DNA of 64,000 bases from CANMUM01 sp965263365 (GTDB taxonomy: Bacteria; Pseudomonadota; Alphaproteobacteria; Rhodobacterales; Rhodobacteraceae): positions 496,001 through 560,000 of the forward strand of contig OZ253672.1 in assembly GCA_965263365.1 (NCBI GenBank), in the 5' to 3' direction. Shown one piece after another: positions 26,479 to 35,527 of this stretch (the first letter of the stretch is position 1; the number at the start of each line of letters is the position of its first letter). The notes below the pieces were generated by a model. It did not search any database, was not told the origin of the DNA, and saw only the letters and a list, made by a program, of their open reading frames with translations. The translations under genes were made by a program, and so were the position numbers.

Positions 26479-27222
26479 ATGGTTAGAATTTTTTTGAGAT
26501 TATTGCTCATTTTGCTTTGTGCGAGCGCCTATGGACAAAGCTGGATCGAAACAAGCCCGGTAAATTGGAATGGAACACCTCCCGATGCCTACCCAGTGCA
26601 AGGTATTGATGTTTCACGTTATCAAGAGCGCCCCAATTGGGATTCTGTTCGAAGTTCGGGAGCGCAATTTGCTTTTATAAAGGCAACCGAAGGCAGCGAT
26701 ATAGTGGATTCAAGTTTTGCATATAATTGGCAAAACGCACGTGCTGCTGGTGTATTTCGAGGAGCCTACCATTTTTATTACTTTTGTTCGTCACCTGAAT
26801 CTCAAGCGAATTGGTTTATTCAAAATGTTCCGAAAGAACCGGGGAGTTTGCCGCCGGTTTTAGATTTAGAATTAAATCCATATTCACCGACTTGTCCCGG
26901 CAAGCCCAGCAAAGATAGTGTTTACAGCGCAGTCGCTCGTTTCATGGAGCGAATAGAAGCCCACTATGGGCAACGCCCAATTATTTACACGACGCTGTCA
27001 TTTTACCGCGAATATGGTCTTAACAGATTTGCTGATGAAGAATATTGGTTGCGTTCGACGGCTCAGGTGCCTGCGACCGCATATCCGGGACAAAATTGGG
27101 GTTTTTGGCAATATTCGATGACAACACGAATAAATGGAATCCGAGGAAATACAGATGCAAACGTATTTAATGGCTCACAGGCACTTTGGGATGAATGGTA
27201 CAAGCGCCGATCAATTCGCTAG
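26479..27222 (+). CDS. Secreted GH25-family muramidase (lysozyme)
   Basis: The 247-residue protein begins with a signal peptide ending near AYG-QS (residue 19). The GH25 barrel follows: GIDVSRYQERPNWDSV (catalytic-site Asp about residue 43), AFIKATEGSD, GAYHFYYF, PVLDLELNP (catalytic Asp-x-Glu) and GFWQYSMT at the end. Such enzymes cut the glycan strands of peptidoglycan; in Gram-negatives they may remodel the wall or act in phage or competitor lysis. No phage genes are near and no immunity protein is obvious. Confidence 0.93.
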   Translation: MVRIFLRLLLILLCASAYGQSWIETSPVNWNGTPPDAYPVQGIDVSRYQERPNWDSVRSSGAQFAFIKATEGSDIVDSSFAYNWQNARAAGVFRGAYHFYYFCSSPESQANWFIQNVPKEPGSLPPVLDLELNPYSPTCPGKPSKDSVYSAVARFMERIEAHYGQRPIIYTTLSFYREYGLNRFADEEYWLRSTAQVPATAYPGQNWGFWQYSMTTRINGIRGNTDANVFNGSQALWDEWYKRRSIR

Positions 27223-27294
27223 AAATTTCTTGGGTTGTAGTGTTTGGGGATTTCAATTCGTGCATTTTCTAAATTAGCACTTGCTGAGGAGAGG

Positions 27295-27777
27295 CTAGAA
27301 TAGAATTGCTTTCGACCTTCGAATATGAAAACCGTTTTGTTGGCCATTCATACAGTGAACACCATCTGTTTTCACCAAACAAGAAAAATCATCGAGCACC
27401 CATGTTGATCCATATCCGAGGGTCGCGTTTGGATATGGCCACCAAGGATCGTTGTGGCAAGATCGCATGAATTCGGCTTCACCTTCTTTGGGAATGGTGA
27501 CCCCATCATAACTTTCATCGAATTCGCAGTCATTGGCGGCGGGACGCTGCCACTCGTTTTCAAACACGAGACACGTAATTCCAGACGGTGAATACGGCGT
27601 GCTTGAATGAAATTGCGCAAAGCAGACAATATTGCCTGATGGTGTTTGAAAACTGGCGTTTGAATTTGCGGAAGTTATACTTGCCGCGAGCGTTAAAGGA
27701 GCGATTAAGAACACCTTGGTAAAAATGCGGCGACTTATGGAAATTTGTCGAACAATATGAAAGCTTTCCTTCTCCAA
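27295..27777 (-). CDS. Secreted DUF6636-like protein, start uncertain
   Basis: The C-terminal 115 residues have the look of the DUF6636 family: FQTPSGNIVCFAQF, six or more cysteines, ATLGYGSTWVLDDFSCL and GVHCMNGQQNGFHIRRSKAILF-type ending (read in parts). A hydrophobic stretch, FTKVFLIAPLTLAASITSANSNA, is the signal peptide. The frame is open to 27891, but the extra N-terminal part overlaps a plus-strand terminator and is not convincing. A TTG at 27775-27777 gives a usable start; an AUU at about 27751-27753, 10 bases after GAGAAGGA, would give a cleaner signal peptide. Role unknown. Confidence 0.65.
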   Translation of the reverse strand: MEKESFHIVRQISISRRIFTKVFLIAPLTLAASITSANSNASFQTPSGNIVCFAQFHSSTPYSPSGITCLVFENEWQRPAANDCEFDESYDGVTIPKEGEAEFMRSCHNDPWWPYPNATLGYGSTWVLDDFSCLVKTDGVHCMNGQQNGFHIRRSKAILF

Positions 27778-27887
27778 GTCCTTGATTTCATCAAAACAGG
27801 AGCAGAGTTTAGCGTGAAATATGAATTCATGCCAATTAAAAAATACGTGTGATTGAAATTCAAGAGGTTGAAAAATAGCGGAGAAGA

Positions 27888-27911
27888 CCACCTTTTGAGG
27901 TGGCCTTTTTT
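27888..27911 (+). terminator. Plus-strand Rho-independent terminator without an obvious gene
   Basis: CCACCT (27888-27893), loop TTTG, AGGTGG (27898-27903), then CC and six T. The T run is on the plus strand only, yet both flanking genes are on the minus strand. Its 16-base core is identical to the hairpin after the DUF1127 gene at 45358. Confidence 0.7.
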
Positions 27912-27928
27912 AGTGTATCTATTTAAAA

Positions 27929-30439
27929 CTAACCGTCTTTACGAATTGTTTCGTTTTTGGGATCATAGGGGCTATCTTCTACGATTTTCGCATCATAAAG
28001 CTTGCCGAACATTTTGAGTTTTAGTTTTTGTCCGATGTTTGCAAGTTCAGGTTTAACGTAGCCCATGCCGATTGATTTTTCAAATGCGACGGAATACCCA
28101 CCGGAAGTTAATCTTCCGACTTTGGTGTCTCCATCATAAAGAGCTTCGCGTCCCCAAGGGTCGGCGTCATCTGGCCCATCAATCAAAAGTGTGACGCATT
28201 TTGACCGTACACCTGTGTTGAGCATAGCCTCTTTGCCGAAGAAATCTTTTTCTAAATCGATGAAGCGCGGCAGATCGGCCTCTTGTGGAGTTGCGTCGCG
28301 ACCTAGCTCAGTGCCGAAAGCACGATAAGATTTTTCTTGACGCAACCAGTTTTGCGCGCGTGCGCCAACGAGTTTCATTCCATGGAGTTCACCGGCTTTT
28401 AGAAGGAGGTCCCAAAGGTAATTTTGCATCTCGATCGGGTGATGAAGCTCCCATCCCAATTCGCCCGTATAGGCAACACGGATTGCGTTCACGGGGCACA
28501 TGCCAAGTTCGATTTGACGCGCAGATAGCCATGGGAAGCGTTTATTGGATAGGGCTGTTTCTGGGTCTGAATCTTTAATAATATCCTTAAGAACATCGCG
28601 CGATTTTGGGCCAGCAATAGCGAACACGCCGTATTTAGACGTTACATTTTCAATCGCGATCCAGCCTTTTTCTTGAGCGTTTTCAGCAGTCCAGTCCGCC
28701 ATGGCCTTACGTAGATAATCTGCATCGTAATCTGTCCAAGCGCCTGCAGAAACGAGATAAAACTCGTAATGGGTCTCACGAACGATGGTATATTCTGTGC
28801 GTGTTGTTCCAGCGGAAGTCAACGCATAGGTGAGATTAATGCGCCCGACCTTTGGTAATTTGTTACAGGTAAACCAATCGAGAAATTCAACCGAACCTGG
28901 ACCATAAAGACGGTGCTTTGTGAAGGCTGTGGCGTCTATCAATCCGACACCTTCGCGAATGGCTTTGGCTTCTTCTACCGCATATTTCCACCAAGCCCCA
29001 CGGCGAAACGAGCGTGCGTCATGGTCAAAATTGTCGGGCGCACCGAGAGGGCCATAATAATTCGGACGTTCCCATCCATTTACACAGCCAAATTGCGCGC
29101 CAAGTGCTTTTTGGCGGTCATAAGCGGGCGCCGTGCGCAACGGGCGGCAGGCCTCGCGTTCTTCATCAGGATGGTGAAGAATATAAACATGCTCATAGCA
29201 TTCCTCGTTTTTGCGAGCGGCGTATTCGGTGGTGATCCAAGAGCCGTATCGCTTGGGGTCAAGACTTGCCATGTCGATCTCGGCTTCGCCTTCAACCATC
29301 ATTTGCGCGAGGTAATAGCCCGTACCACCAGCGGCAGTAATGCCGAAACTAAATCCTTCGGCAAGCCACATATTGCGCATTCCGGGCGCCGGGCCAACGA
29401 GTGGGTTGCCATCAGGTGTGTAGCAAATCGGGCCATTATAATCATCTTTTAATCCAGCGTTTTCTGACGACGGAATACGATGGATCATTGACATATATTC
29501 TTCCTCAATTCGTTCGAGATCTAAAGGAAAAAGATCTGCGCGGAAGCTATCGGGGACGCCGTATTCAAAACGTGCAGGCGCGTTGCGCTCATAAGGACCA
29601 AGGATCCAACCGCCGCGTTCTTCGCGCACATACCATTTTGCATCGGCGTCGCGCAATACTGGGTGCTCTGGATTGTTTTTTCGGTACTCGACAAGCGCTT
29701 GATCTTCGTCTGTAACGATGAATTGGTGCTCGACGGGTATAGCCGGCATTTTAATGCCAAGAAGTTTGGCTGTGCGCTGTGCGTGATTGCCTGTTGCTGT
29801 TACGACATGCTCTGCGCTCACTACGATTTGTTCTTCAGAAGGCACAAGATTTCCGCCTTGCTCGACCATTTTAGTGAGCGTGACTTTCCATTCAGAACCT
29901 GTCCACTCATAATGATCAGCTTGCCATTTTCTTTCAATCATTACACCGCGCTGCCTTGCGCCCTTTGCCATCGCTTGCGTGACATCTGCAGGGTTAATGT
30001 AACCGTCTGTCGGATGAAAAATCGCGCCCTCTAAGTCGTCTGTCTTTACCAAAGGCCACCGGTCTTTAATTTGCGCGGGCGTCATCCACTCATAAGGAAC
30101 GCCAACTGTTTCAGCAGTGGACGCATAAAGCATGTATTCGTCCATGCGTGTCTTAGATTGCGCCATGCGCAGGTTCCCTACAACTGAAAACCCAGCGTTT
30201 AGTCCGGTTTCTTCTTCAAGGGTTTTGTAAAATTTTACAGAATAGTCATGAATGTGAGATGTTGCGTAACTCATATTGAACAGGGGAAGGAGGCCTGCTG
30301 CGTGCCAAGTAGATCCAGATGTAAGTTCATCACGTTCAATGAGCATGACATCTTTCCAACCTGCCTTCGAAAGATGGTAGGCGATTGATGCGCCAATCGC
30401 GCCACCTCCGACTATGAGAGCTTTTACATGAGTTTGCAT
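27929..30439 (-). CDS. FAD-dependent oxidoreductase, dimethylglycine/sarcosine dehydrogenase type
   Basis: The 836-residue protein joins an FAD-dependent oxidoreductase half (dinucleotide motif VGGGAIGASIAYHLSKAG at residue 10; STWHAAG with the flavin-linking-site region at residue 45) to a folate-binding GcvT-like half (about residues 430-830, with GELGWELHHP). Enzymes of this kind demethylate N-methylated amino acids such as dimethylglycine or sarcosine, passing the methyl to tetrahydrofolate. glyA in this window could use the resulting methylene-THF, but is far away. Exact substrate is not shown by the sequence. Confidence 0.92.
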   Translation of the reverse strand: MQTHVKALIVGGGAIGASIAYHLSKAGWKDVMLIERDELTSGSTWHAAGLLPLFNMSYATSHIHDYSVKFYKTLEEETGLNAGFSVVGNLRMAQSKTRMDEYMLYASTAETVGVPYEWMTPAQIKDRWPLVKTDDLEGAIFHPTDGYINPADVTQAMAKGARQRGVMIERKWQADHYEWTGSEWKVTLTKMVEQGGNLVPSEEQIVVSAEHVVTATGNHAQRTAKLLGIKMPAIPVEHQFIVTDEDQALVEYRKNNPEHPVLRDADAKWYVREERGGWILGPYERNAPARFEYGVPDSFRADLFPLDLERIEEEYMSMIHRIPSSENAGLKDDYNGPICYTPDGNPLVGPAPGMRNMWLAEGFSFGITAAGGTGYYLAQMMVEGEAEIDMASLDPKRYGSWITTEYAARKNEECYEHVYILHHPDEEREACRPLRTAPAYDRQKALGAQFGCVNGWERPNYYGPLGAPDNFDHDARSFRRGAWWKYAVEEAKAIREGVGLIDATAFTKHRLYGPGSVEFLDWFTCNKLPKVGRINLTYALTSAGTTRTEYTIVRETHYEFYLVSAGAWTDYDADYLRKAMADWTAENAQEKGWIAIENVTSKYGVFAIAGPKSRDVLKDIIKDSDPETALSNKRFPWLSARQIELGMCPVNAIRVAYTGELGWELHHPIEMQNYLWDLLLKAGELHGMKLVGARAQNWLRQEKSYRAFGTELGRDATPQEADLPRFIDLEKDFFGKEAMLNTGVRSKCVTLLIDGPDDADPWGREALYDGDTKVGRLTSGGYSVAFEKSIGMGYVKPELANIGQKLKLKMFGKLYDAKIVEDSPYDPKNETIRKDG

Positions 30440-30559
30440 GAGCAGTTTCCTTCATAATTTTTGAAATTTTAAAAGCTTTGACTATTGTTTCCCACGAGTA
30501 GCGCGACGCAAATCGTCCAAATTGCGACCAAATGAAATTTTACGATTGATCTTGTGAAC

Positions 30560-30594
30560 AAAAAAAGACGCCGCAATGAAAAGGCGCCTTTTTT
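30560..30594 (-). terminator. Hairpin terminator after the membrane gene at 30613
   Basis: GACGCC (30567-30572) and GGCGCC (30583-30588, one G-U) pair around a 10-base loop, with seven A on the plus strand before it (T on the minus strand) and T after it. It can work in both directions but is placed to end the minus-strand gene. Confidence 0.75.
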
Positions 30595-30612
30595 CACTTT
30601 TACGAATAAGCC

Positions 30613-31422
30613 TTATTCAAACACTTCTGCGGCTTTATGATCAGAACCTACATAATGGGCATAAAGAAGTGTTAAACCAGCCAATCCCACAAATGTCATC
30701 ACCATGCTAACAAGGGTAATATAAAGGCTTGCAGCAATACTTAATGATGTTGGAAAGCCGAGAGCCACGTTTGTGATCATTGCTTGCATTGCGCCGATCA
30801 AAGGCAGCATTAATGCAATTGCGGTAAGCGCCATCAAAAGCATATATCCTAAAATCATTAGCGTGCGCCCTTTTGTCGACTGAAGGGCTTCGCTCATGCT
30901 GATGGGGCGCTCAACTGAACAGGCCGGAAGGATAAGAGAAAGGCGCATGACAAGTGCGTAAAGAAAAAGAATGCCGATGAAGAAAAGAACTCCTAGAAGT
31001 GACAAAAGTCCCATGTTCGCAGTTCCAGGTGCTGACGAAATTATACCCCCGAAAACCAAACCAGCAATAAGCATGAAGGCAAAGTAAATCGCGAGCACAA
31101 CCAAGATGATCAAAATAAGACGGCCAAGATAGCCCCAAAATTGCGGGCGCCATAAAAGCGAAGCACCGATCTCAGCCTTTTCACCGAGAAGTTCAGCGCG
31201 GTGCCAGCCAATTGACATCATGACACTTACTACAAAGCTCAAAATGAAAAGAATCAATGAAAGCAAAAGGTTTGCAGTCGAAACCGCAGCAAGCGAGTCA
31301 TTTGGTTGAATAAATAATGAAATGAGATTAATCACAATTACCGGAATTGCGAGAATGAAGGCTTGATTTCGGTGCTCCCATAATAGGCGAAAGCTCTGTG
31401 TAAAAAGTTGTATTGAGTTCAT
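30613..31422 (-). CDS. Polytopic inner-membrane protein of unknown function
   Basis: The 269-residue protein has six predicted membrane helices and no charged motif that would suggest an enzyme. The layout (MNSIQLFTQSFRLLWEHRNQAF start, then paired helices and Gly-rich turns) resembles the broad YciC/DUF975-like membrane protein group, but I cannot assign it. It is monocistronic, ends in a hairpin at 30567-30588 and diverges from the ABC exporter at 31509. Confidence 0.75.
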   Translation of the reverse strand: MNSIQLFTQSFRLLWEHRNQAFILAIPVIVINLISLFIQPNDSLAAVSTANLLLSLILFILSFVVSVMMSIGWHRAELLGEKAEIGASLLWRPQFWGYLGRLILIILVVLAIYFAFMLIAGLVFGGIISSAPGTANMGLLSLLGVLFFIGILFLYALVMRLSLILPACSVERPISMSEALQSTKGRTLMILGYMLLMALTAIALMLPLIGAMQAMITNVALGFPTSLSIAASLYITLVSMVMTFVGLAGLTLLYAHYVGSDHKAAEVFE

Positions 31423-31508
31423 GCATAATCTCCTGTAGCGTCACTTCAAGTCAATCATAGACGTGAGATGCTTAAGGTCAAGTCACTTATTTTAATTTTG
31501 GAAAACAA

Positions 31509-32426
31509 ATGCTGGTTTTAGAGAATTTATCAAAGATTTATAGTGGCGGTCATCGTGCATTATCCGGTGTGAACTTAAGTGTAGAAAAGGGAGAGATATT
31601 TGCGCTTCTTGGTCCAAATGGTGCGGGCAAGACAACTCTCATTTCTACAATTTGTGGTTTAGTTACGTCGACAGAAGGCTCTGTGAAGGTTGGCGGCTTT
31701 GATGTAATGGATGAATTCAGAGATGCCCGCCAACTCATTGGTCTTGTCCCACAAGAACTGACGGTTGATGGATTTGAATCTGTCATAAATACGTTAAGGT
31801 TTTCTCGCTCACTTTTTGGGTTGCCTAGAAATGACGCCTATTTAGACGAATTGCTCACGTCGCTTTCTCTTATCGAGAAGAAAAATGAGAGCTGTATGAA
31901 GCTGTCTGGTGGTATGAAGCGGCGGGTTTTAATTGCTAAGGCGCTTGCACATGAGCCTAAGCTATTGTTTTTAGATGAGCCGACGGCAGGTGTTGATGTC
32001 AGTTTGCGTAAAGATATGTGGCGTCTGGTTAGAGAGCTTCGCGAAAAAGGAACCACAATCATTTTGACCACACATTATATCGAAGAAGCCGAAGAAATGG
32101 CTGATCGTGTTGGTATAATATCAGATGGAAAAATCTTATTGGTTGAAGAAACCAAGCAATTAATGCAACGCATGGGAAAAAAAACGCTCACGATATTTTT
32201 AGAGCAAAAGCTTGATCAATTGACGGTTGGACTCAAAGATGCAAATTTGAGCTTAGCAGATGGTGGTTTTGCATTGAATTTTGTATATGATACACGGTCT
32301 GAACGGACGGGAATAAGAAGCGTATTTGCGTTGCTCGAAAAAGAGAAGATCGCGGTTGCGGATATTGAAACGCATCAATCAAGCCTTGAAGAAATATTTG
32401 TTGAGTTGGTAGGAGATAGCGCATGA
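31509..32426 (+). CDS. ABC transporter ATP-binding protein (YadG-like)
   Basis: A 305-residue ABC ATPase: Walker A GPNGAGKTT (about residue 37), signature LSGGMKRR (about 133), Walker B LLFLDEPTAGVD and switch His in TTHYIEEAEEMADR. A C-terminal extension of about 80 residues is typical of CcmA/DrrA/YadG exporters. The next gene overlaps its stop by 4 bases and encodes the membrane half; the pair resembles E. coli YadG/YadH, an exporter of unknown cargo. Confidence 0.93.
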   Translation: MLVLENLSKIYSGGHRALSGVNLSVEKGEIFALLGPNGAGKTTLISTICGLVTSTEGSVKVGGFDVMDEFRDARQLIGLVPQELTVDGFESVINTLRFSRSLFGLPRNDAYLDELLTSLSLIEKKNESCMKLSGGMKRRVLIAKALAHEPKLLFLDEPTAGVDVSLRKDMWRLVRELREKGTTIILTTHYIEEAEEMADRVGIISDGKILLVEETKQLMQRMGKKTLTIFLEQKLDQLTVGLKDANLSLADGGFALNFVYDTRSERTGIRSVFALLEKEKIAVADIETHQSSLEEIFVELVGDSA

Positions 32427-33184
32427 ACTGGCGCGGAGCAAAAGCAATTTTTGATTTTGAAATGGCTCGGTTTTACCGCACGATTTTCGAAAGTCTCGGG
32501 CAGCCTGTCATATCGACGTCTTTGTATTTTGTTGTTTTTGGAGCCGCAATTGGCTCACGCATTCAAGAAGTTGAGGGTGTGAGCTATGGAGCGTTTATTG
32601 TGCCCGGGTTAATTATGCTGACGGTTTTGCAACAATCAATTTCAAATGCAAGTTTTGGGATTTATTTCCCTAAGTTCTTAGGCACAATTTATGAAGTCTT
32701 GTCCGCACCAATTAGTTTTATAGAAATTGTTGCTGGATATGTGGGTGCTGCGGCGTTGAAGTCTGTGATTATTGGACTCGTAATTTTGGCAACGTCATTT
32801 CTTTTTGTAGATATTCAAATACTGCACCCAATTATTATGTTGTCATTCTTAATTTTAACAGCAATTAGTTTTTCACTATTTGGCTTTATTTTGGGTTTGA
32901 TGGCAACGAATTGGCAACAACTTCAAATTGTCCCAATGCTCGTTATTACACCGCTCGTTTTTTTGGGTGGATCATTTTATTCGATTAATATGTTGCCTGA
33001 GCCTTGGAATAAAATTGCACTCCTGAATCCAGTTGTTTACTTAGTATCAGGTTTTAGGTGGAGTTTTTTTGAGCAAGCCGACGTACCAATTTTTTATTCG
33101 CTTTTGGCGATATTGTTTTTTTTAATGGCGTGTCTTTTACTGATTTGGTGGATGTTCAAGACTGGATATAAGGTCAAAACTTAA
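32423..33184 (+). CDS. ABC-2 type permease (YadH-like)
   Basis: The 253-residue membrane protein has six helices and matches YadH at several points: FGAAIGSRI, YGAFIVPGLIMLTV, TPLVFLGGSFYSINMLP and NPVVYLVSGFRW. It partners the ATPase encoded just upstream (ATGA overlap). The complex exports an unknown compound across the inner membrane. Confidence 0.92.
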   Translation: MNWRGAKAIFDFEMARFYRTIFESLGQPVISTSLYFVVFGAAIGSRIQEVEGVSYGAFIVPGLIMLTVLQQSISNASFGIYFPKFLGTIYEVLSAPISFIEIVAGYVGAAALKSVIIGLVILATSFLFVDIQILHPIIMLSFLILTAISFSLFGFILGLMATNWQQLQIVPMLVITPLVFLGGSFYSINMLPEPWNKIALLNPVVYLVSGFRWSFFEQADVPIFYSLLAILFFLMACLLLIWWMFKTGYKVKT

Positions 33185-33221
33185 CTGACGAGTGTTAAAT
33201 CCTATTTTGATTATAAGCGAT

Positions 33222-34103
33222 CTAAAACCACTGACCTGTTTCTATGAAGCCAAGTCTCAGAAGTTGTGGAGACGACCAATTAAAAGTCTCTGTACCCACC
33301 CAATTTAAATTACGTACGGCTGCGCGTGAGTTAGGGTTATGCAGTAAATCGATAACCGTTCTAAATGAAACAACAGCAGTTGTGGGGCTTTTGTGATGAG
33401 CGCAAGAATGTGAATAGTATTCTTTGTCTATCACCAATCCATTCTCGTCGATTGAAAAGTCATTGTGCAAATTAAAAAATATAGTTGAGCTAACCTTGGT
33501 GTTGTCATTAGAGGTGTGTTCGATAAAACGCCATTTTAAGCCACCGTGTATTTCAATAAAACGCTTGCGTTCTTCTTCTTCGAAGTCTTCTAGAAAATCG
33601 AATTCAGCGGGAAGAGAAAAATAGTTTTTCGTGTCAATGCCTGTATTGTCAAACGAAATTCCGTGTTGGTCTTGGTTTATATTTCGTGAATAGGCGTCAA
33701 CAATAAAACCAAATGCACTATTCCGCCTTTCTTCGGTTAGAAAAATCGCTAGATCTTTGATTGATCGTGTTTCGCAATAAGGAAAATATAAATATTCGCC
33801 ATTTAAACCCCAATAAATCCAGTTGCGGCGTAATTTCGAATAGTGCTCGCAAATGATTTTCCAAGCTTCATCTCTAGAAGAAATTTCAGCTTCAAATTGG
33901 ATTACTTTTTCGTTTGCTATGAGTTTGTTGAATGTTGGGGTAAACAAAATGACGTGATCAAAGCCAATTTTTAAATGATGTTCAATGGTTTCTTGAACGA
34001 CAAAATGATCAACGCAAAAAATTAAAGCCAAGGTTGAGCCAGGCTTTGGTGCTTCACTCGCAATGACTTTGGAGAAATTTCGTAATTGATAAAATTCTGA
34101 CAT
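33222..34103 (-). CDS. Glycosyltransferase-like protein lacking the DxD motif
   Basis: The 293-residue protein resembles the glycosyltransferase family 2/92-like proteins that begin EWIEYHxxxGxDHFxxYDN: here IEHHLKIGFDHVILFTP (residues 40-56). The next expected block, DxDEFLxxP, appears as GLNGEYLYFP (residues 99-108) with both aspartates lost, and the C-terminal block K.....H.......HF is present as TKVSST ... HSCAHHKS. It may therefore be inactive or use another mechanism. Assignment is by pattern only. It converges with the ABC permease and diverges from miaB. Confidence 0.6.
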   Translation of the reverse strand: MSEFYQLRNFSKVIASEAPKPGSTLALIFCVDHFVVQETIEHHLKIGFDHVILFTPTFNKLIANEKVIQFEAEISSRDEAWKIICEHYSKLRRNWIYWGLNGEYLYFPYCETRSIKDLAIFLTEERRNSAFGFIVDAYSRNINQDQHGISFDNTGIDTKNYFSLPAEFDFLEDFEEEERKRFIEIHGGLKWRFIEHTSNDNTKVSSTIFFNLHNDFSIDENGLVIDKEYYSHSCAHHKSPTTAVVSFRTVIDLLHNPNSRAAVRNLNWVGTETFNWSSPQLLRLGFIETGQWF

Positions 34104-34180
34104 TTAATCCCCTCTTGAAATTTGCCGGATTGCAAAGTGTGGTTAATTTATTTATGCCATGTAGAAATTTGGAGTTCAAT

Positions 34181-35503
34181 ATGAGTCAAACAAAACATGT
34201 TCATATCAAGACATTTGGTTGTCAGATGAATGTTTATGACAGCGAACGCATGATGGCGGCGCTTGAGGCTGACGGCTATAAGGCGACGGACGACGCAAAA
34301 GAAGCTGATTTGATTTTATTAAACACTTGTCACATCCGCGAAAAGGCAGCTGAAAAGGTCTATTCAGATCTCGGACGGCTGAAGTCATTGAAGGATAAAA
34401 ATCCAAATTTAAAGGTGGGTGTAACAGGATGTGTTGCGCAAGCCGAAGGTGCTGAGATTGTGAACCGTCAGCCTATTGTCGATCTCGTCGTTGGGCCGCA
34501 AAGTTATCATCGTTTGCCGGATATGTTGAAAAATGTGAATGAAGGCACGGCGCTTGTTGATACAGAGTTTCCGGTTGAAGATAAATTTGACCACTTGAAA
34601 GATAATCGAAAAAAAATGCCACTTTCGGCTTTTTTGTCTGTCCAAGAAGGATGTGATAAGTTTTGTTCGTTTTGCGTGGTCCCCTATACGAGAGGTGGTG
34701 AGAGATCTAGGCCTGCTGCTAAAATTTTGGCAGAAGCGCGCGATATGGTTGCTGCGGGTGTGCGAGAGATCACGCTTCTTGGACAAAATGTAAACGGTTA
34801 TCACGGTGAAGATGAGCATGGAAATGAGATTGGGCTTGCTGCTTTAATTGAACGCTTAGCTAAGATTGATGACCTTTGGCGCATTCGGTTTACCACCTCA
34901 CACCCTAATGATATGGATGATGCGTTGATTGAGGCATTTCGTGATATTGAGAAACTGCAGCCGTTTTTACATCTTCCCATCCAATCGGGCTCCGACAAGA
35001 TTTTAAAGGCTATGAATCGTCATCATACGCGTGCGGCATATTTGAAGATCATCGAACGCCTAAAGGTGGCGCGCCCTGATATTGCCTTGTCTGGTGACTT
35101 TATTGTGGCTTTTCCTGGCGAAACAGATTCAGACTTTGAGGATACGATGTCGATTGTTCGCGAAGCTGGCTATGCGCATGGTTATTCGTTTAAATATTCG
35201 CCAAGACCAGGAACGCCCGCAGCTTCCATGGAGTTGGTAAACTCCGATGTCGCAAGTGCCCGATTAACACGCCTTCAAGAGGAAATTAACCGAGTTCAAT
35301 TTGAGTTTCTTGATGGTTTGATTGGAAAAGAAATTGAAGCTCTCGTCGAGAAGCCTGGGAAATTTAAAGGCCAGCTTTCTGGACGCACGCCATATCTTTT
35401 CCCACTCGCATTTGATGGCGATTCTGATCAAATTGGAACGATTGTTCGCAAGAAAATTCTGTCACGATCTCATGCAACGCTATTGGCATCGAAGATGGCT
35501 TGA
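34181..35503 (+). CDS. miaB: tRNA-2-methylthio-N6-dimethylallyladenosine synthase
   Basis: MiaB adds the methylthio group to i6A37 of tRNAs reading UNN codons. The 440-residue protein has an N-terminal UPF0004 domain (TFGCQMNVYDSE; CHIRE; GCVAQAEG, three cluster Cys), the radical-SAM motif CDKFCSFCVVPYTRG (about residue 157) and a C-terminal TRAM domain. GGAG at 34171-34174 sets the ATG at 34181; the frame extends upstream by 22 codons without meaning. miaB is often followed by phoH-ybeZ, which is not the case here. Confidence 0.96.
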   Translation: MSQTKHVHIKTFGCQMNVYDSERMMAALEADGYKATDDAKEADLILLNTCHIREKAAEKVYSDLGRLKSLKDKNPNLKVGVTGCVAQAEGAEIVNRQPIVDLVVGPQSYHRLPDMLKNVNEGTALVDTEFPVEDKFDHLKDNRKKMPLSAFLSVQEGCDKFCSFCVVPYTRGGERSRPAAKILAEARDMVAAGVREITLLGQNVNGYHGEDEHGNEIGLAALIERLAKIDDLWRIRFTTSHPNDMDDALIEAFRDIEKLQPFLHLPIQSGSDKILKAMNRHHTRAAYLKIIERLKVARPDIALSGDFIVAFPGETDSDFEDTMSIVREAGYAHGYSFKYSPRPGTPAASMELVNSDVASARLTRLQEEINRVQFEFLDGLIGKEIEALVEKPGKFKGQLSGRTPYLFPLAFDGDSDQIGTIVRKKILSRSHATLLASKMA

Positions 35504-35527
35504 TTTTTAAAGCTGAAAATTTTTGTT

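Noticed and set aside
26479..27222. GH25 lysozyme as part of a prophage or toxin-immunity pair
   Set aside because: It has a normal signal peptide, no holin or phage neighbours and no small partner gene on the same strand.
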